Positions 35,481 through 44,092 of a stretch of 64,000 nucleotides of DNA are shown piece after piece. Source of the DNA: Salinivirgaceae bacterium (GTDB lineage: Bacteria; Bacteroidota; Bacteroidia; Bacteroidales; SZUA-534); assembly GCA_024405635.1 (NCBI GenBank), contig JAKSOL010000014.1, forward strand, positions 1 to 64,000, in the 5' to 3' direction. Each line of letters begins with the position of its first letter. Position 1 is the first letter of the stretch. Under the pieces are notes generated by a model. The model was not told where the DNA came from. It did not search any database and saw only the letters and a list, made by a program, of their open reading frames with translations. A program made the translations under genes and the position numbers.

Positions 35481-35531
35481 ATGAATCTATTGAACAACAA
35501 ATATTGGTGGCGCCGCTCAAGACAACAATAG
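35481..35531 (+). CDS. trpL: trp operon leader peptide (MNLLNNKYWWRRSRQQ)
   Basis: A 16-codon ORF with two adjacent Trp codons (TGG TGG at residues 9-10), just after a consensus promoter and before an intrinsic terminator and trpB. This is the pattern of a ribosome-mediated attenuator: ribosome stalling at the Trp codons when charged tRNA-Trp is scarce would favour read-through. The peptide itself is not expected to have a function. Confidence 0.85.
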   Translation: MNLLNNKYWWRRSRQQ

Positions 35532-35606
35532 TCGTGAGTAGCTACCGTGTTCAAATAAATTAACATATAAGAAAGGCCGGCCGTGAATCACGACAGGCCT
35601 TTTTTG
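35531..35606 (+). promoter_or_regulatory. trp attenuator (alternative hairpins and terminator)
   Basis: The terminator uses AAGGCCGGCCGTG (35573-35585 region) with CACGACAGGCCTT (two mismatches) and a run of Ts from 35599. An upstream segment GTCGTGA at 35531-35537, beginning at the last base of the leader stop codon, is perfectly complementary to TCACGAC at 35588-35594 in the 3' terminator arm. The two pairings exclude each other, as an attenuator requires. Pairing strengths were judged by eye, and other alternative pairings are possible. Confidence 0.75.
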
Positions 35607-35637
35607 ATTTTAGCACATAACGAAAAAAATAACTGAT

Positions 35638-36828
35638 ATGAACAACTACGAAATTGATGAGAAAGGATTTTACGGCGAATTTGGCGGAGCCTTTGTTCCC
35701 GAAATCTTGCAAAAAAATGTAACCGAACTGCAAAACTGTTACCGTCAAATAATGGAAAGCGACGAATTTAAACAAGAATTTCACGCTCTTTTGCGCGATT
35801 ATGTTGGTCGTCCAAGTCCATTGTACTATGCAAAACGAATGAGCGAAAAGTATGGCTGCAAACTATACTTAAAACGCGAAGATTTAAACCATACTGGTGC
35901 TCACAAAATAAACAACTCGCTAGGCCAAATTTTGTTGGCAAAAAAGATGGGTAAAACCCGCATTATTGCCGAAACTGGCGCAGGACAACATGGTGTGGCA
36001 ACAGCAACAGCATGCGCACTTATGAATATGGAGTGCATAGTTTATATGGGTGCAACCGATGTTGAACGCCAGCGCCCTAATGTTGAGCGTATGCGCATGC
36101 TTGGTGCTACTGTGGTGCCTGTACAAAGCGGCAACAAAACTCTGAAAGATGCTTGCAACGAGGCCATTCGCGACTGGTGCTGCAATCCAAAAAATACATT
36201 CTACATTGTAGGTTCTACAATGGGACCACACCCTTATCCCGATTTGGTAGCAAAGATGCAGAGTGTTATTTCAGAAGAAATAAAATGGCAGATTAAAGAA
36301 AAAGAAGGCCGCGACTATCCCGATTATTTAATGGCTTGCATTGGCGGAGGAAGCAACGCTGCCGGAACCATTTATCACTACATGAACGACGAGCGTGTGA
36401 ATATTGTTCTTGCCGAGGCTGGTGGCTTGGGTGTTGAAACAGGACAAACTGCAGCATCGCTCAACTGCGGTACAATTGGAGTGCTACACGGTAGCAAAAT
36501 GTTTGTAATGCAAACCGACGACGGCCAAATTATTGAACCATACTCAATTTCGGCTGGACTCGATTACCCCGGAGTTGGCCCAATGCACTGCAAAATGTTT
36601 CAAGATGGTCGTTCAAAAGTCCTTCCAATTACCGACGACGAGGCTCTTGCTGCAGCTTTTGAACTAACTCGCATGGAGGGCATTATTCCAGCCCTTGAAA
36701 GTGCTCATGCTTTGGCCATTTTGCCTCACATGAAGTTTAAAAAAGACGATGTGGTGGTACTTACCGTTTCCGGTCGTGGCGACAAGGATATGCAAACTTA
36801 TTTGAAGCACATGCATAAACAAGATTAA
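35638..36828 (+). CDS. trpB: Tryptophan synthase beta chain
   Basis: TrpB condenses indole with serine using PLP. The 396-residue product has the PLP lysine in '[18 protein letters not shown]' and the phosphate loop 'IGGGSNAAG', with '[10 protein letters not shown]' near the start. It is the classical TrpB1 type that pairs with TrpA. It is the first structural gene after the attenuator, followed 24 bases later by trpA. Confidence 0.98.
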   Translation: MNNYEIDEKGFYGEFGGAFVPEILQKNVTELQNCYRQIMESDEFKQEFHALLRDYVGRPSPLYYAKRMSEKYGCKLYLKREDLNHTGAHKINNSLGQILLAKKMGKTRIIAETGAGQHGVATATACALMNMECIVYMGATDVERQRPNVERMRMLGATVVPVQSGNKTLKDACNEAIRDWCCNPKNTFYIVGSTMGPHPYPDLVAKMQSVISEEIKWQIKEKEGRDYPDYLMACIGGGSNAAGTIYHYMNDERVNIVLAEAGGLGVETGQTAASLNCGTIGVLHGSKMFVMQTDDGQIIEPYSISAGLDYPGVGPMHCKMFQDGRSKVLPITDDEALAAAFELTRMEGIIPALESAHALAILPHMKFKKDDVVVLTVSGRGDKDMQTYLKHMHKQD

Positions 36829-36852
36829 GTTGAACCGCAAATTTTACTCACA

Positions 36853-37626
36853 ATGACACGCATTAAAGAACTTTTCGATAAAAAACAAAACGACATACTC
36901 TCGGTGTACTTTACATCGGGATTCCCAAACTTAAACGACGCTCCACATATTATTAAGGCTTTGGCCGATGGTGGGGTAGATATGATTGAAATTGGTATCC
37001 CTTTTTCCGATCCTTTGGCCGATGGCCCTGTAATTCAAAATAGTAGCAACATTGCGCTTAAAAATGGCATTAGCCAAAAATTGCTTTTTGAACAACTAAA
37101 AGACATTCGCAAAACAGTTAACATTCCGCTCATTTTTATGGGTTACATTAACTGTACATTGCAATATGGCTTTGAAAACCTATGCAAAAAAGCAGTAGAA
37201 CTTGGCATCGATGGCTTAATTATTCCCGACCTTCCGTTTGAAATTTACAAGAACGAATACAAGTCGATTGTTGACAAATATGGTCTTGACTTTATTTTGC
37301 TAATCACTCCAGAAACTCCCGAGTCTCGCATTCGTGAGATTGACGAAATAAGTTCAGGTTTTATTTATATGGTGTCGAGCGCAAGCACAACTGGTGCACA
37401 AAATTCGTTTAACGACGAAAAACAAGCCTATTTCAACCGAATTAAGCAAATGAACCTTAAAAACCCAACATTGGTTGGTTTTGGTGTGTCAAACAAAGCA
37501 ACCTACGATGCTGCTTGCGCAAATGCTCGCGGAGCTATCATTGGCTCGGCTTTCATTAAGAGTTTGCAAGAAAACCCAACTATTGAGCAAGCTGTAAGCT
37601 CGTTAATTAAAAAAGTTAAGGAGTAA
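36853..37626 (+). CDS. trpA: Tryptophan synthase alpha chain
   Basis: TrpA cleaves indole-3-glycerol phosphate and passes indole to TrpB. The 257-residue barrel has the catalytic Glu in 'MIEIGIPFSDPLADGPVIQ' and Asp in 'GIDGLIIPDLPFE', and the phosphate site 'GFGVSNKATYDAACANARGAIIGSAF'. It sits directly after trpB, whereas in the Bacteroides operons I recall trpA lies at the distal end. Confidence 0.97.
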   Translation: MTRIKELFDKKQNDILSVYFTSGFPNLNDAPHIIKALADGGVDMIEIGIPFSDPLADGPVIQNSSNIALKNGISQKLLFEQLKDIRKTVNIPLIFMGYINCTLQYGFENLCKKAVELGIDGLIIPDLPFEIYKNEYKSIVDKYGLDFILLITPETPESRIREIDEISSGFIYMVSSASTTGAQNSFNDEKQAYFNRIKQMNLKNPTLVGFGVSNKATYDAACANARGAIIGSAFIKSLQENPTIEQAVSSLIKKVKE

Positions 37627-37630
37627 GATT

Positions 37631-39028
37631 ATGAATTACAAGTATCATACTGCTACACAAACACTTATGGGCGACTTGCATACGCCCGTTGAAACATATC
37701 TTAAAATTCGCGACAACTATCCACAAAGCGCTTTAATGGAGAGTAGCGATTACCATAGTGGCGAAAATAGCCGCTCGTTTATTGGTATGGAACCAATTGG
37801 TAGCGTGGCAATTAGCCATGCTAAAGCTGTGCTAAAATTCCCCAATGGCGAGTCGGTTGAGCACGATGTGAATCACCAATATCGCTCAGAGCATGCTATT
37901 AACGAATTTTTGAACCATTTTTCGGTTGATGGCGATGCCGCAAATTATTGTGGTTTATATGGTTACACCACTTTTAATGCTGTGCGCTACTTTGAAGACA
38001 TTAACGTAAAAGACAGTACTGCTGCTAAAGACGACGCTCCCGATATGCTTTACATTTTGTACAAATACGTTATTGTGTTCGATAGTTTTCGCAACCAAAT
38101 GATGGTGGTTGAAATGCTTGCTGATGGTGAGCAAAGTTCGTTAATCAACATTGTTAATGCCATTCGTAGCGGCAACATTACCGACTACAAATTCCGCGCA
38201 GTTGGCGAAACAACCAGTACTCTTACCGACGACGAGCATCGCGAGAATATACGCCGAGGCATTGCACATTGCTTGCGTGGCGATGTGTTCCAAATTGTTC
38301 TTTCGCGCCGTTTTTGCCAAAAATACGAGGGCGACGACTTTAAACTCTATCGCGCGTTGCGTAGCATCAACCCAAGTCCATACTTGTTCTACTTCGACTT
38401 TGGCGGATTCCGCATCTTTGGTTCAAGTCCTGAAACTCACTGCCGCATTGAGGGCAAGCAAGCTTACATTGACCCAATTGCAGGAACAACCAAGCGCACC
38501 GGCAACCCTGAACAAGACGCCAAAAACGCACAATATTTGCACGACGACCCAAAAGAAAATGCTGAGCATGTTATGCTAGTTGACCTTGCCCGTAACGATT
38601 TGAGCCGCAACTGCCACAACGTGCATGTTGAAAAATACAAAGAGATGCAATACTATAGCCACGTTATTCACCTTGTGAGCCGCGTAACTGGTGAACTTGA
38701 CGAAGGCGCCGATCCTATAAAAGCATTTATCGACACTTTCCCAGCTGGTACATTGAGCGGTGCGCCAAAAGTGCGAGCAATGCAGCTTATAAGCGAGTAC
38801 GAACCACATAACCGTGGTGCTTACGGCGGTTGCATTGGCTTTATTGGGTTAAACAAATCGTTAAATCAGGCAATTACCATTCGCACATTTGTAAGCCGCG
38901 GTGGCGAACTATGGTTCCAAGCAGGCGGTGGCATTGTGGCAAAAAGCGATGTTGAGTACGAGTTGCAAGAGGTAAACAACAAACTTGGTGCTTTACGTAA
39001 AGCCATTGGTGTTGCCGAAACTTTTTAA
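37631..39028 (+). CDS. trpE: Anthranilate synthase component I
   Basis: TrpE makes anthranilate from chorismate with ammonia supplied by TrpG. The 465-residue enzyme carries the LMES motif (35-38) of the tryptophan-binding regulatory pocket, so feedback inhibition by Trp is expected in addition to attenuation. The chorismate-binding domain has 'FQIVLSRRFCQKYEGD', 'SSPETHCRIEG', 'PIAGTTKRTGN' and 'FPAGTLSGAPKVRAMQLI'. It starts four bases after trpA. Confidence 0.97.
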   Translation: MNYKYHTATQTLMGDLHTPVETYLKIRDNYPQSALMESSDYHSGENSRSFIGMEPIGSVAISHAKAVLKFPNGESVEHDVNHQYRSEHAINEFLNHFSVDGDAANYCGLYGYTTFNAVRYFEDINVKDSTAAKDDAPDMLYILYKYVIVFDSFRNQMMVVEMLADGEQSSLINIVNAIRSGNITDYKFRAVGETTSTLTDDEHRENIRRGIAHCLRGDVFQIVLSRRFCQKYEGDDFKLYRALRSINPSPYLFYFDFGGFRIFGSSPETHCRIEGKQAYIDPIAGTTKRTGNPEQDAKNAQYLHDDPKENAEHVMLVDLARNDLSRNCHNVHVEKYKEMQYYSHVIHLVSRVTGELDEGADPIKAFIDTFPAGTLSGAPKVRAMQLISEYEPHNRGAYGGCIGFIGLNKSLNQAITIRTFVSRGGELWFQAGGGIVAKSDVEYELQEVNNKLGALRKAIGVAETF

Positions 39029-39062
39029 CAAGTAACGAAAGATTTAAAACGATAAACTGATT

Positions 39063-39632
39063 ATGAAACAGATAGTTATAATAGATAATTACGATTCGTT
39101 CACCTACAATCTTTCGCATCTTGTGAAAGAACTTGGTGCCAATGTAACCGTTTACCGCAACGACCAATTTGAACTAACTGACCTTGAAAAATTCGACAAG
39201 ATTATACTCTCGCCAGGACCAGGCATTCCTTCAGAGGCAGGTTTGCTTATGCAAGTAATTAAAGCCTATGCTGGTAAAAAACCAATACTTGGCGTTTGTC
39301 TTGGGCATCAAGCCATTGGCGAAAGTTTTGGTGGCAAGTTGGTTAACCTTTCCGATGTTTTTCATGGTGTGCAAACCCCCGCAAAAATTGTAGCCGATGA
39401 TTACATTTTTGCTGGTCTTGGTTCTGACATTCAAGTTGGTCGCTATCATTCGTGGGTTGTCGATGCTGACAGTTTCAAAGCTACCGACCTTGAAATAACC
39501 GCCACAAGTAACGAGGGACAAGTAATGGCTCTACGTCACAAAACTTACGACATTCGCGGCATTCAGTTTCACCCCGAAAGTGTGTTAACTCCCGAGGGTA
39601 AAGTGATGATTGGTAATTGGTTAGAGCATTAA
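39063..39632 (+). CDS. trpG: Anthranilate synthase component II (glutamine amidotransferase)
   Basis: TrpG hydrolyses glutamine to supply ammonia to TrpE. At 189 residues it is a stand-alone class I amidotransferase with nucleophile Cys in 'LGVCLGHQAIGE', the oxyanion segment 'LSPGPGIPSEAG', and the His-Glu pair in 'GIQFHPESVLTPEG'. It could in principle be shared with folate synthesis (PabA role), since no second copy is visible in the window. Confidence 0.96.
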   Translation: MKQIVIIDNYDSFTYNLSHLVKELGANVTVYRNDQFELTDLEKFDKIILSPGPGIPSEAGLLMQVIKAYAGKKPILGVCLGHQAIGESFGGKLVNLSDVFHGVQTPAKIVADDYIFAGLGSDIQVGRYHSWVVDADSFKATDLEITATSNEGQVMALRHKTYDIRGIQFHPESVLTPEGKVMIGNWLEH

Positions 39633-39696
39633 ACGTTTGCTTTTTGCAACATCATATAAATAGATAAAAAGTTTGAACTAATAAATAAATACAACC

Positions 39697-40698
39697 ATGA
39701 AACAGATATTACAACGTCTTGTAGCAAAAGAGATTCTTTCGCAAGAAGATACAAAACAAATAATGGTGAACATCACCAAAGAGCAATATTCTAACGAACA
39801 AATTGCCGCTATGCTTGGTATGATGCAAATGCGCGGTGTTTCGGTTGACGAACTTTTGGGCTTTCGCGAAGGTTTGCTCGAAACTGGTAAACCTGTCGAT
39901 TTGAGCGACTACAACACCATTGACATTGTTGGTACTGGTGGCGACGGTAAAAACACCTTCAACATTTCAACTTGTTCGTGTTTTGTGCTAGCAGGTGCTG
40001 GCTACAAGGTTGCTAAACATGGAAACGTGGCTGCATCTTCGGTTTCGGGTGCTAGCAATGTGCTTATGGCTCACGGAGTTAAGTTTACCGACGATGTTAA
40101 CCGTCACAAAGAAAATCTTGAAAAAGCTGGCATCACATACTTGCACGCTCCACTTTTTGCTTATGGAATGAAATTCGTTGGTCCAATTCGCAAATCATTG
40201 CAAGTGCCAACTGTTTTCAACTTGCTTGGTCCTTTGGTTAATCCTTCAAAACCAAAAAACCAAATGTTGGGCACTGCAAATCTCAATCAGCTAAGACTTT
40301 ACACCAACGTTTATCAAAAAATGGGTATAAACTATACCATAGTTACTAGCACCGATGGATACGACGAAATTTCACTTACTAGTAGTTTTAAAGTATCGTC
40401 GGTTGGCGAAGAAAAAGTGTACTCGGTTGCCGAAATAGGTTTGCCAGCTGTTCTTCCTGACGAAATTTGTGGTGGCAAAGACCAAACACTTGACGATGCT
40501 AAAAAAGTGTTTGACGATGTGCTTGCTAATAAAGCTAACCGCGGCCCAATGAACGTGGTGCTTATCAATTCGGCTTTTGCAATTCGTACTTTCTGTCCTC
40601 AAAAATCAATTGAGGAATGTATTGCCGAGGCTCGCGAAAGCATCGAGAGCGGAAAAGCAATGCAAGCACTTAAAAATTACGTTGCACTCAACTCTTAA
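39697..40698 (+). CDS. trpD: Anthranilate phosphoribosyltransferase
   Basis: TrpD attaches phosphoribose from PRPP to anthranilate. The 333-residue enzyme has 'DIVGTGGDGKNTFNIST' (PRPP-binding glycine loop), 'KHGNVAASSVSGASNVL' and 'FNLLGPLVNPSKPKNQMLG'. It is not fused to trpG as in enterobacteria. It lies 64 bases after trpG. Confidence 0.97.
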   Translation: MKQILQRLVAKEILSQEDTKQIMVNITKEQYSNEQIAAMLGMMQMRGVSVDELLGFREGLLETGKPVDLSDYNTIDIVGTGGDGKNTFNISTCSCFVLAGAGYKVAKHGNVAASSVSGASNVLMAHGVKFTDDVNRHKENLEKAGITYLHAPLFAYGMKFVGPIRKSLQVPTVFNLLGPLVNPSKPKNQMLGTANLNQLRLYTNVYQKMGINYTIVTSTDGYDEISLTSSFKVSSVGEEKVYSVAEIGLPAVLPDEICGGKDQTLDDAKKVFDDVLANKANRGPMNVVLINSAFAIRTFCPQKSIEECIAEARESIESGKAMQALKNYVALNS

Positions 40699-40706
40699 TA
40701 GGTTTT

Positions 40707-41483
40707 ATGTATCTCGATAAAATTGTAGCACACAAACAGTTAGAGATAGCTGAACTGAAACAAAAAACTTCGATTGACGAACTTCGTCAGTCGGAGTTTT
40801 ACAATCGTAAATGCTATTCGTTAAAAGCCAATTTGCTATCTAGCAACAGCGGAATTATCTCCGAATTCAAACGCCGTAGCCCATCAAAAGGCTTTATAAA
40901 AGAGGGCGCACAAGTTGCTAACATTGTGCCAGGTTACGAGCAATCGGGCGCTTCGGGCATTTCGGTTCTTGCCGATAACGAGTTCTTTGCAGGTTCGCCT
41001 GCCGATGTTTGCGAGGCTCGCAGTTTGGTTAAAACGCCAATCCTATTTAAAGAATTTGTGATTGACGAATTTCAAATTCATTTGGCAAAAGCGAGTGGAG
41101 CCGATGTGGTTTTGCTAATTGCTGCCATTCTTACTCCAACTCAAGTGAAACAATTTGCCCAAGTTGCTCATTCGTTGGGATTAGAAACTCTGCTTGAACT
41201 GCATTCGCCAGCCGAAGTTGGCCATATTTGCACCGAAGTCGATTTGGTTGGCATCAATAACCGCAACCTTAAAACCTTTGAGGTCGATTTGCAAGCAAGC
41301 ATTGACCTTTGTCATCAAATTCCCGACTCGTTTGTAAAGGTTTCAGAAAGTGGAATTTCAAACCCACAAACTGTAAAAGAACTTCGTGCGCAAGGTTTCC
41401 GCGGTTTCTTAATGGGCGAAAATTTTATGAAAACCGAACAACCAGCGCAAACACTTAAAGAGTTTATTGAAAACTTGAAATAA
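40707..41483 (+). CDS. trpC: Indole-3-glycerol phosphate synthase
   Basis: TrpC closes the indole ring from CdRP. The 258-residue barrel keeps the catalytic lysines and glutamates in 'IISEFKRRSPSKGFI', 'ILFKEFVIDEFQIHLAKASGAD' and 'LLELHSPAEV', with 'VGINNRNLKTFEVD' and 'VSESGI'. It is separate from TrpF. Its stop overlaps the trpF ATG (TAATG). Confidence 0.97.
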   Translation: MYLDKIVAHKQLEIAELKQKTSIDELRQSEFYNRKCYSLKANLLSSNSGIISEFKRRSPSKGFIKEGAQVANIVPGYEQSGASGISVLADNEFFAGSPADVCEARSLVKTPILFKEFVIDEFQIHLAKASGADVVLLIAAILTPTQVKQFAQVAHSLGLETLLELHSPAEVGHICTEVDLVGINNRNLKTFEVDLQASIDLCHQIPDSFVKVSESGISNPQTVKELRAQGFRGFLMGENFMKTEQPAQTLKEFIENLK

Positions 41484-42130
41484 TGTTGAAGAGCACCAAT
41501 AAACACATGCTGATTAAAGTTTGCGGAATGCGCGAACCACAAAACGTAGCCGATTTGCTTGCATTGCAGCCCAATTTTATGGGAATGATTTTTTATCCCA
41601 AGTCGTCGCGTTATGTTGCAGAACCACAACAAATTGCACAAATGACGCATGCAACTCAAACCAAGTTAGTTGGTGTGTTTGTAAACGAACCATTTGAGTC
41701 TATTGCCCAAAAAGTAACTGATTTGCAACTCGATTATGTTCAGTTTCATGGCAACGAAACTGTCGATTTTGCTCGCCAAGTAAAGGCTCTGGGTGTTGGA
41801 GTTATTCGGGCCGTTTCTGTTTCGTCGGCAACCGATTTTGGCAACATTAGCCGCGAGTACGAAACAATTGCCGATTATATGCTATTCGATTATAAATGTT
41901 CGGGTTACGGGGGAAGCGGAAATAAGTTCGATTGGAGTTTGCTTAACCTTTACACTCTAAATTTGCCATTTTTACTTTCGGGCGGCATTTGCGCCGACGA
42001 TGCTTTGGCTATCAACCAAATAAATCATCCACAGTTTGCCGGCATCGACCTTAATAGCAAATTTGAAACTGCCCCATCTTTGAAAAACGTGTCGTTGTTG
42101 AGCCGCTTTTTTGCTCAACTATCTCGATAG
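41483..42130 (+). CDS. trpF: Phosphoribosylanthranilate isomerase
   Basis: TrpF isomerises PRA to CdRP, the step before TrpC. The 215-residue product has 'IKVCGMREPQNVADL' with the catalytic Cys, 'VQFHGNE', and 'LLSGGICADDA'. A start at 41507 (MLIKVCG) would remove eight residues; 41483 is kept because it overlaps the trpC stop by one base. The gene ends the operon before a strong hairpin. Confidence 0.95.
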   Translation: MLKSTNKHMLIKVCGMREPQNVADLLALQPNFMGMIFYPKSSRYVAEPQQIAQMTHATQTKLVGVFVNEPFESIAQKVTDLQLDYVQFHGNETVDFARQVKALGVGVIRAVSVSSATDFGNISREYETIADYMLFDYKCSGYGGSGNKFDWSLLNLYTLNLPFLLSGGICADDALAINQINHPQFAGIDLNSKFETAPSLKNVSLLSRFFAQLSR

Positions 42131-42149
42131 TTTTTGAACTGAAATAAAT

Positions 42150-42194
42150 ATCGCCATCAAATAGTTTGCATATTACTATTTGGTGGCGATTTTG
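42150..42194 (+). terminator. Terminator of the trp operon
   Basis: A stem of about 16 bp, ATCGCCATCAAATAGT with ACTATTTGGTGGCGAT (one G-T pair), is followed by TTTT. Confidence 0.9.
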
Positions 42195-42276
42195 TATATT
42201 TCTACACACAAATTATTTAATGACTTTGTGTTTGAATTACAAGTAAACGACAGATTATTAAACTATTAACTCTAAA

Positions 42277-42963
42277 ATGATGAAAACTCAAAATGTTGTT
42301 TTGTTGTCGCTTGCAATAATTATTGCAGCAGCTATAGTGTCGCTTGGTTTGACACATATTACCGAAAAAAAGGGAGTTGTAAGTGTGCGAGGTTTGGCCG
42401 AGCGTGAGGTTGATGCCGATTTGGCCGTGTGGCCGCTTACCTATTCGGTGGGCGGAAATGACCTGCAGACGATTCGCAAAAGTGTAATTGAAAAAAATAA
42501 AATTGTTGAGGCTTATCTTAAGCGTAAAGGGCTTACAAAAGACGATTATACGATTCAAGCTCCCGACTTGACCGACAACACAGTTAACTCTTATGCGCGC
42601 GATGCTCGTTACGACTATGTTGCTCGCCAAGTTGTGTTGGTGCGGTCAACAAATGTGGCTGCAGTTAAAGATGCTCATGCCAATTCGCTCGACTTGCTTG
42701 CCGAAGGTATTGCTATTACCATCGACTATTCGAGCAAAGTAGAATACGACTTTACCAAACTGAACGATGTTAAACCTGAAATGGTTGACGAGGCTCAAAA
42801 AAACGCTTTAAAAGCCGCTGAACAAATAGTTGGTAATGGTGTCGCAAAACTCAAAATTAAGAGTGCATCGCAAGGTTATTTTTCGGTTGAAGATGCTGCA
42901 CAAGGACTTGAGGATAGAAAAAAAGTGCGTGTGGTTACAACCATTCAATATACAATAGAGTAG
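42277..42963 (+). CDS. SIMPL-domain (DUF541) protein
   Basis: A 228-residue protein with one N-terminal membrane anchor or uncleaved signal (residues 5-27), then a SIMPL domain: 'GVVSVRGLAEREVDADLAVWPLTY', 'LKRKGLTKDDYTIQAPDLTDN' and 'AQKNALKAAEQIV'. Family members are periplasmic or outer-membrane proteins, some linked to oxidative stress, but the biochemical role is unknown. It has terminator-bounded neighbours and is probably expressed alone, or with the aquaporin 71 bases downstream. Confidence 0.85.
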   Translation: MMKTQNVVLLSLAIIIAAAIVSLGLTHITEKKGVVSVRGLAEREVDADLAVWPLTYSVGGNDLQTIRKSVIEKNKIVEAYLKRKGLTKDDYTIQAPDLTDNTVNSYARDARYDYVARQVVLVRSTNVAAVKDAHANSLDLLAEGIAITIDYSSKVEYDFTKLNDVKPEMVDEAQKNALKAAEQIVGNGVAKLKIKSASQGYFSVEDAAQGLEDRKKVRVVTTIQYTIE

Positions 42964-43034
42964 CAGTGGCACGGTTTGTGAATGAACAATAAAAGCCTAA
43001 ACAAAGGCATGTTTAACATTAAATAATTAAAACA

Positions 43035-43712
43035 ATGAAAAAGTATTTTGCAGAGATGATTGGCACAATGGTGCTAGTACTTATGGGCTGCGGAACAGCA
43101 GTTAGTTTAAATTGTGGTGTTGATACAGCATCGGTAGTAGGCACATCGTGTGCTTTTGGTTTGGCTGTTGTAGCAATGGCATACACCATTGGTGGCATTT
43201 CGGGTTGCCACATTAACCCTGCTATTACACTTGGCGTGTGGATGAGCAAACGCATGAGCGGTAAAGATGCAATCTGCTACATGGTTGCTCAAGTAATTGG
43301 CGCGTTTATTGGTTCTGCTTTACTTTGGGTTTTAGTGCAACAAGTTGGTGCCGATGGTACCCAAACCGGAGCAAACTCTTGTGCAAACGGCGCTTTTGCC
43401 GCAATGATTGTTGAGGTTATCTTAACTTTTGTGTTTGTACTTGTAGTGCTTGGAACAACCGATTCTGAAAAAGGTGCAGGCAATTTGGCCGGTCTTGCAA
43501 TTGGCCTTTCGCTTATCCTTATTCACCTAGTTGGTATTCACTACACAGGAACATCAGTAAATCCTGCACGTTCAATAGCTCCTGCAGTGTTCCAAGGTGG
43601 CGCTGCTTTGAGTCAACTTTGGGCATTTGTAGTTGGTCCATTTATTGGTGCTGCATTGGCTGCCATTGTTTGGAAATGCACATCGTGCAAATGCTGCGAT
43701 TGCAAAAAATAA
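43035..43712 (+). CDS. aqpZ: Aquaporin (AqpZ-like MIP channel) with Cys-rich C-terminus
   Basis: A 225-residue six-helix MIP channel with both pore motifs: NPA in 'GCHINPAITLGVW' and NPAR in 'TSVNPARSIAPAVF'. The Arg of the selectivity filter is present and the first half shows 'GGISGCHINPA' as in water-selective AqpZ rather than glycerol facilitators, so water is the likely substrate. The last residues, 'WKCTSCKCCDCKK', hold five cysteines in nine positions, an unusual tail that would face the cytoplasm. Confidence 0.93.
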   Translation: MKKYFAEMIGTMVLVLMGCGTAVSLNCGVDTASVVGTSCAFGLAVVAMAYTIGGISGCHINPAITLGVWMSKRMSGKDAICYMVAQVIGAFIGSALLWVLVQQVGADGTQTGANSCANGAFAAMIVEVILTFVFVLVVLGTTDSEKGAGNLAGLAIGLSLILIHLVGIHYTGTSVNPARSIAPAVFQGGAALSQLWAFVVGPFIGAALAAIVWKCTSCKCCDCKK

Positions 43713-43732
43713 ACGTCAAAAGTTATTAATAC

Positions 43733-43767
43733 AAAAGTCCGCATCCGCATTAGGGTGTGGACTTTTT
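43733..43767 (+). terminator. Terminator after aqpZ
   Basis: AAAGTCCGCATCC pairs with GGGTGTGGACTTT (G-T pairs) and is followed by Ts. Confidence 0.75.
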
Positions 43768-43883
43768 GCGTTTTATGATATTGCGTTATCATGAACTTTG
43801 TAAATCGGCTTACAGTTTAATTTTACTAATCGTACAAATGGCAATATCAATGTGCATCAAACTAAAAAAAAGCAGTAAAAATG
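43768..43883. other. Spacer with a small inverted repeat
   Basis: ATGATA at 43775-43780 and TATCAT at 43787-43792 form a small inverted repeat around six bases, about 100 bases upstream of the likely aro operon promoter. It could be an operator or chance. Nothing else is seen. Confidence 0.3.
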
Positions 43884-43913
43884 TTTGCTGTGGCAAATTT
43901 TTTATCACTTTTG
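43884..43913 (+). promoter_or_regulatory. Putative promoter of the tyrA-aro operon
   Basis: TTTG (43884-43887), an 18-base spacer, then CACTTTTG (43906-43913), one base off TAnnTTTG. The transcript would start near 43920, about 16 bases before the leader ATG, much like the trp leader arrangement. Confidence 0.5.
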
Positions 43914-43935
43914 TGCCCGAATCAATAACGACAAC

Positions 43936-43992
43936 ATGAACAACACTTTTGGATACTACGCATTCTATTATTACTTCTTTTATAATAATTGA
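43936..43992 (+). CDS. Tyr/Phe-rich leader peptide (MNNTFGYYAFYYYFFYNN)
   Basis: An 18-codon ORF with six Tyr and four Phe codons, seven of them consecutive (residues 10-16 are FYYYFFY). It precedes a terminator and the tyrA-aroABCD operon. Its stop codon TGA (43990-43992) runs into the first arm of the antiterminator. The arrangement indicates ribosome-mediated attenuation responding to charged tRNA-Tyr and tRNA-Phe. It is too short for most gene finders. Confidence 0.87.
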   Translation: MNNTFGYYAFYYYFFYNN

Positions 43993-44064
43993 AGCGGGGC
44001 ATCTATTGTGTAATATGATAAGGAATTAAAACAAAAGCCCCGCTTAAACCAAGCGGGGTTTTTT
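43992..44064 (+). promoter_or_regulatory. Aromatic amino acid attenuator: mutually exclusive antiterminator and terminator
   Basis: Three segments compete. Arm A is AAGCGGGGC at 43992-44000, arm B is GCCCCGCTT at 44037-44045, and arm C is AAGCGGGG at 44051-44058 followed by six Ts. A-B is a perfect 9-bp antiterminator; B-C is a perfect 8-bp terminator with loop AAACC. A ribosome that reaches the stop codon covers A and lets B-C form; one stalled on the Tyr/Phe codons leaves A free. The coordinates and complementarity are direct observations; the regulatory behaviour is inferred. Confidence 0.88.
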
Positions 44065-44092
44065 GTTACAAAACGAACAAACTTTTATAAAA

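Noticed and set aside
35560..35784. Minus-strand ORF across the trp attenuator
   Set aside because: It is the reverse complement of the attenuator and trpB start and lacks any domain pattern.
44063..44092. TTG start giving tyrA ten extra residues
   Set aside because: It lies within the terminator T-run, and the ATG at 44093 begins directly with the Rossmann strand.
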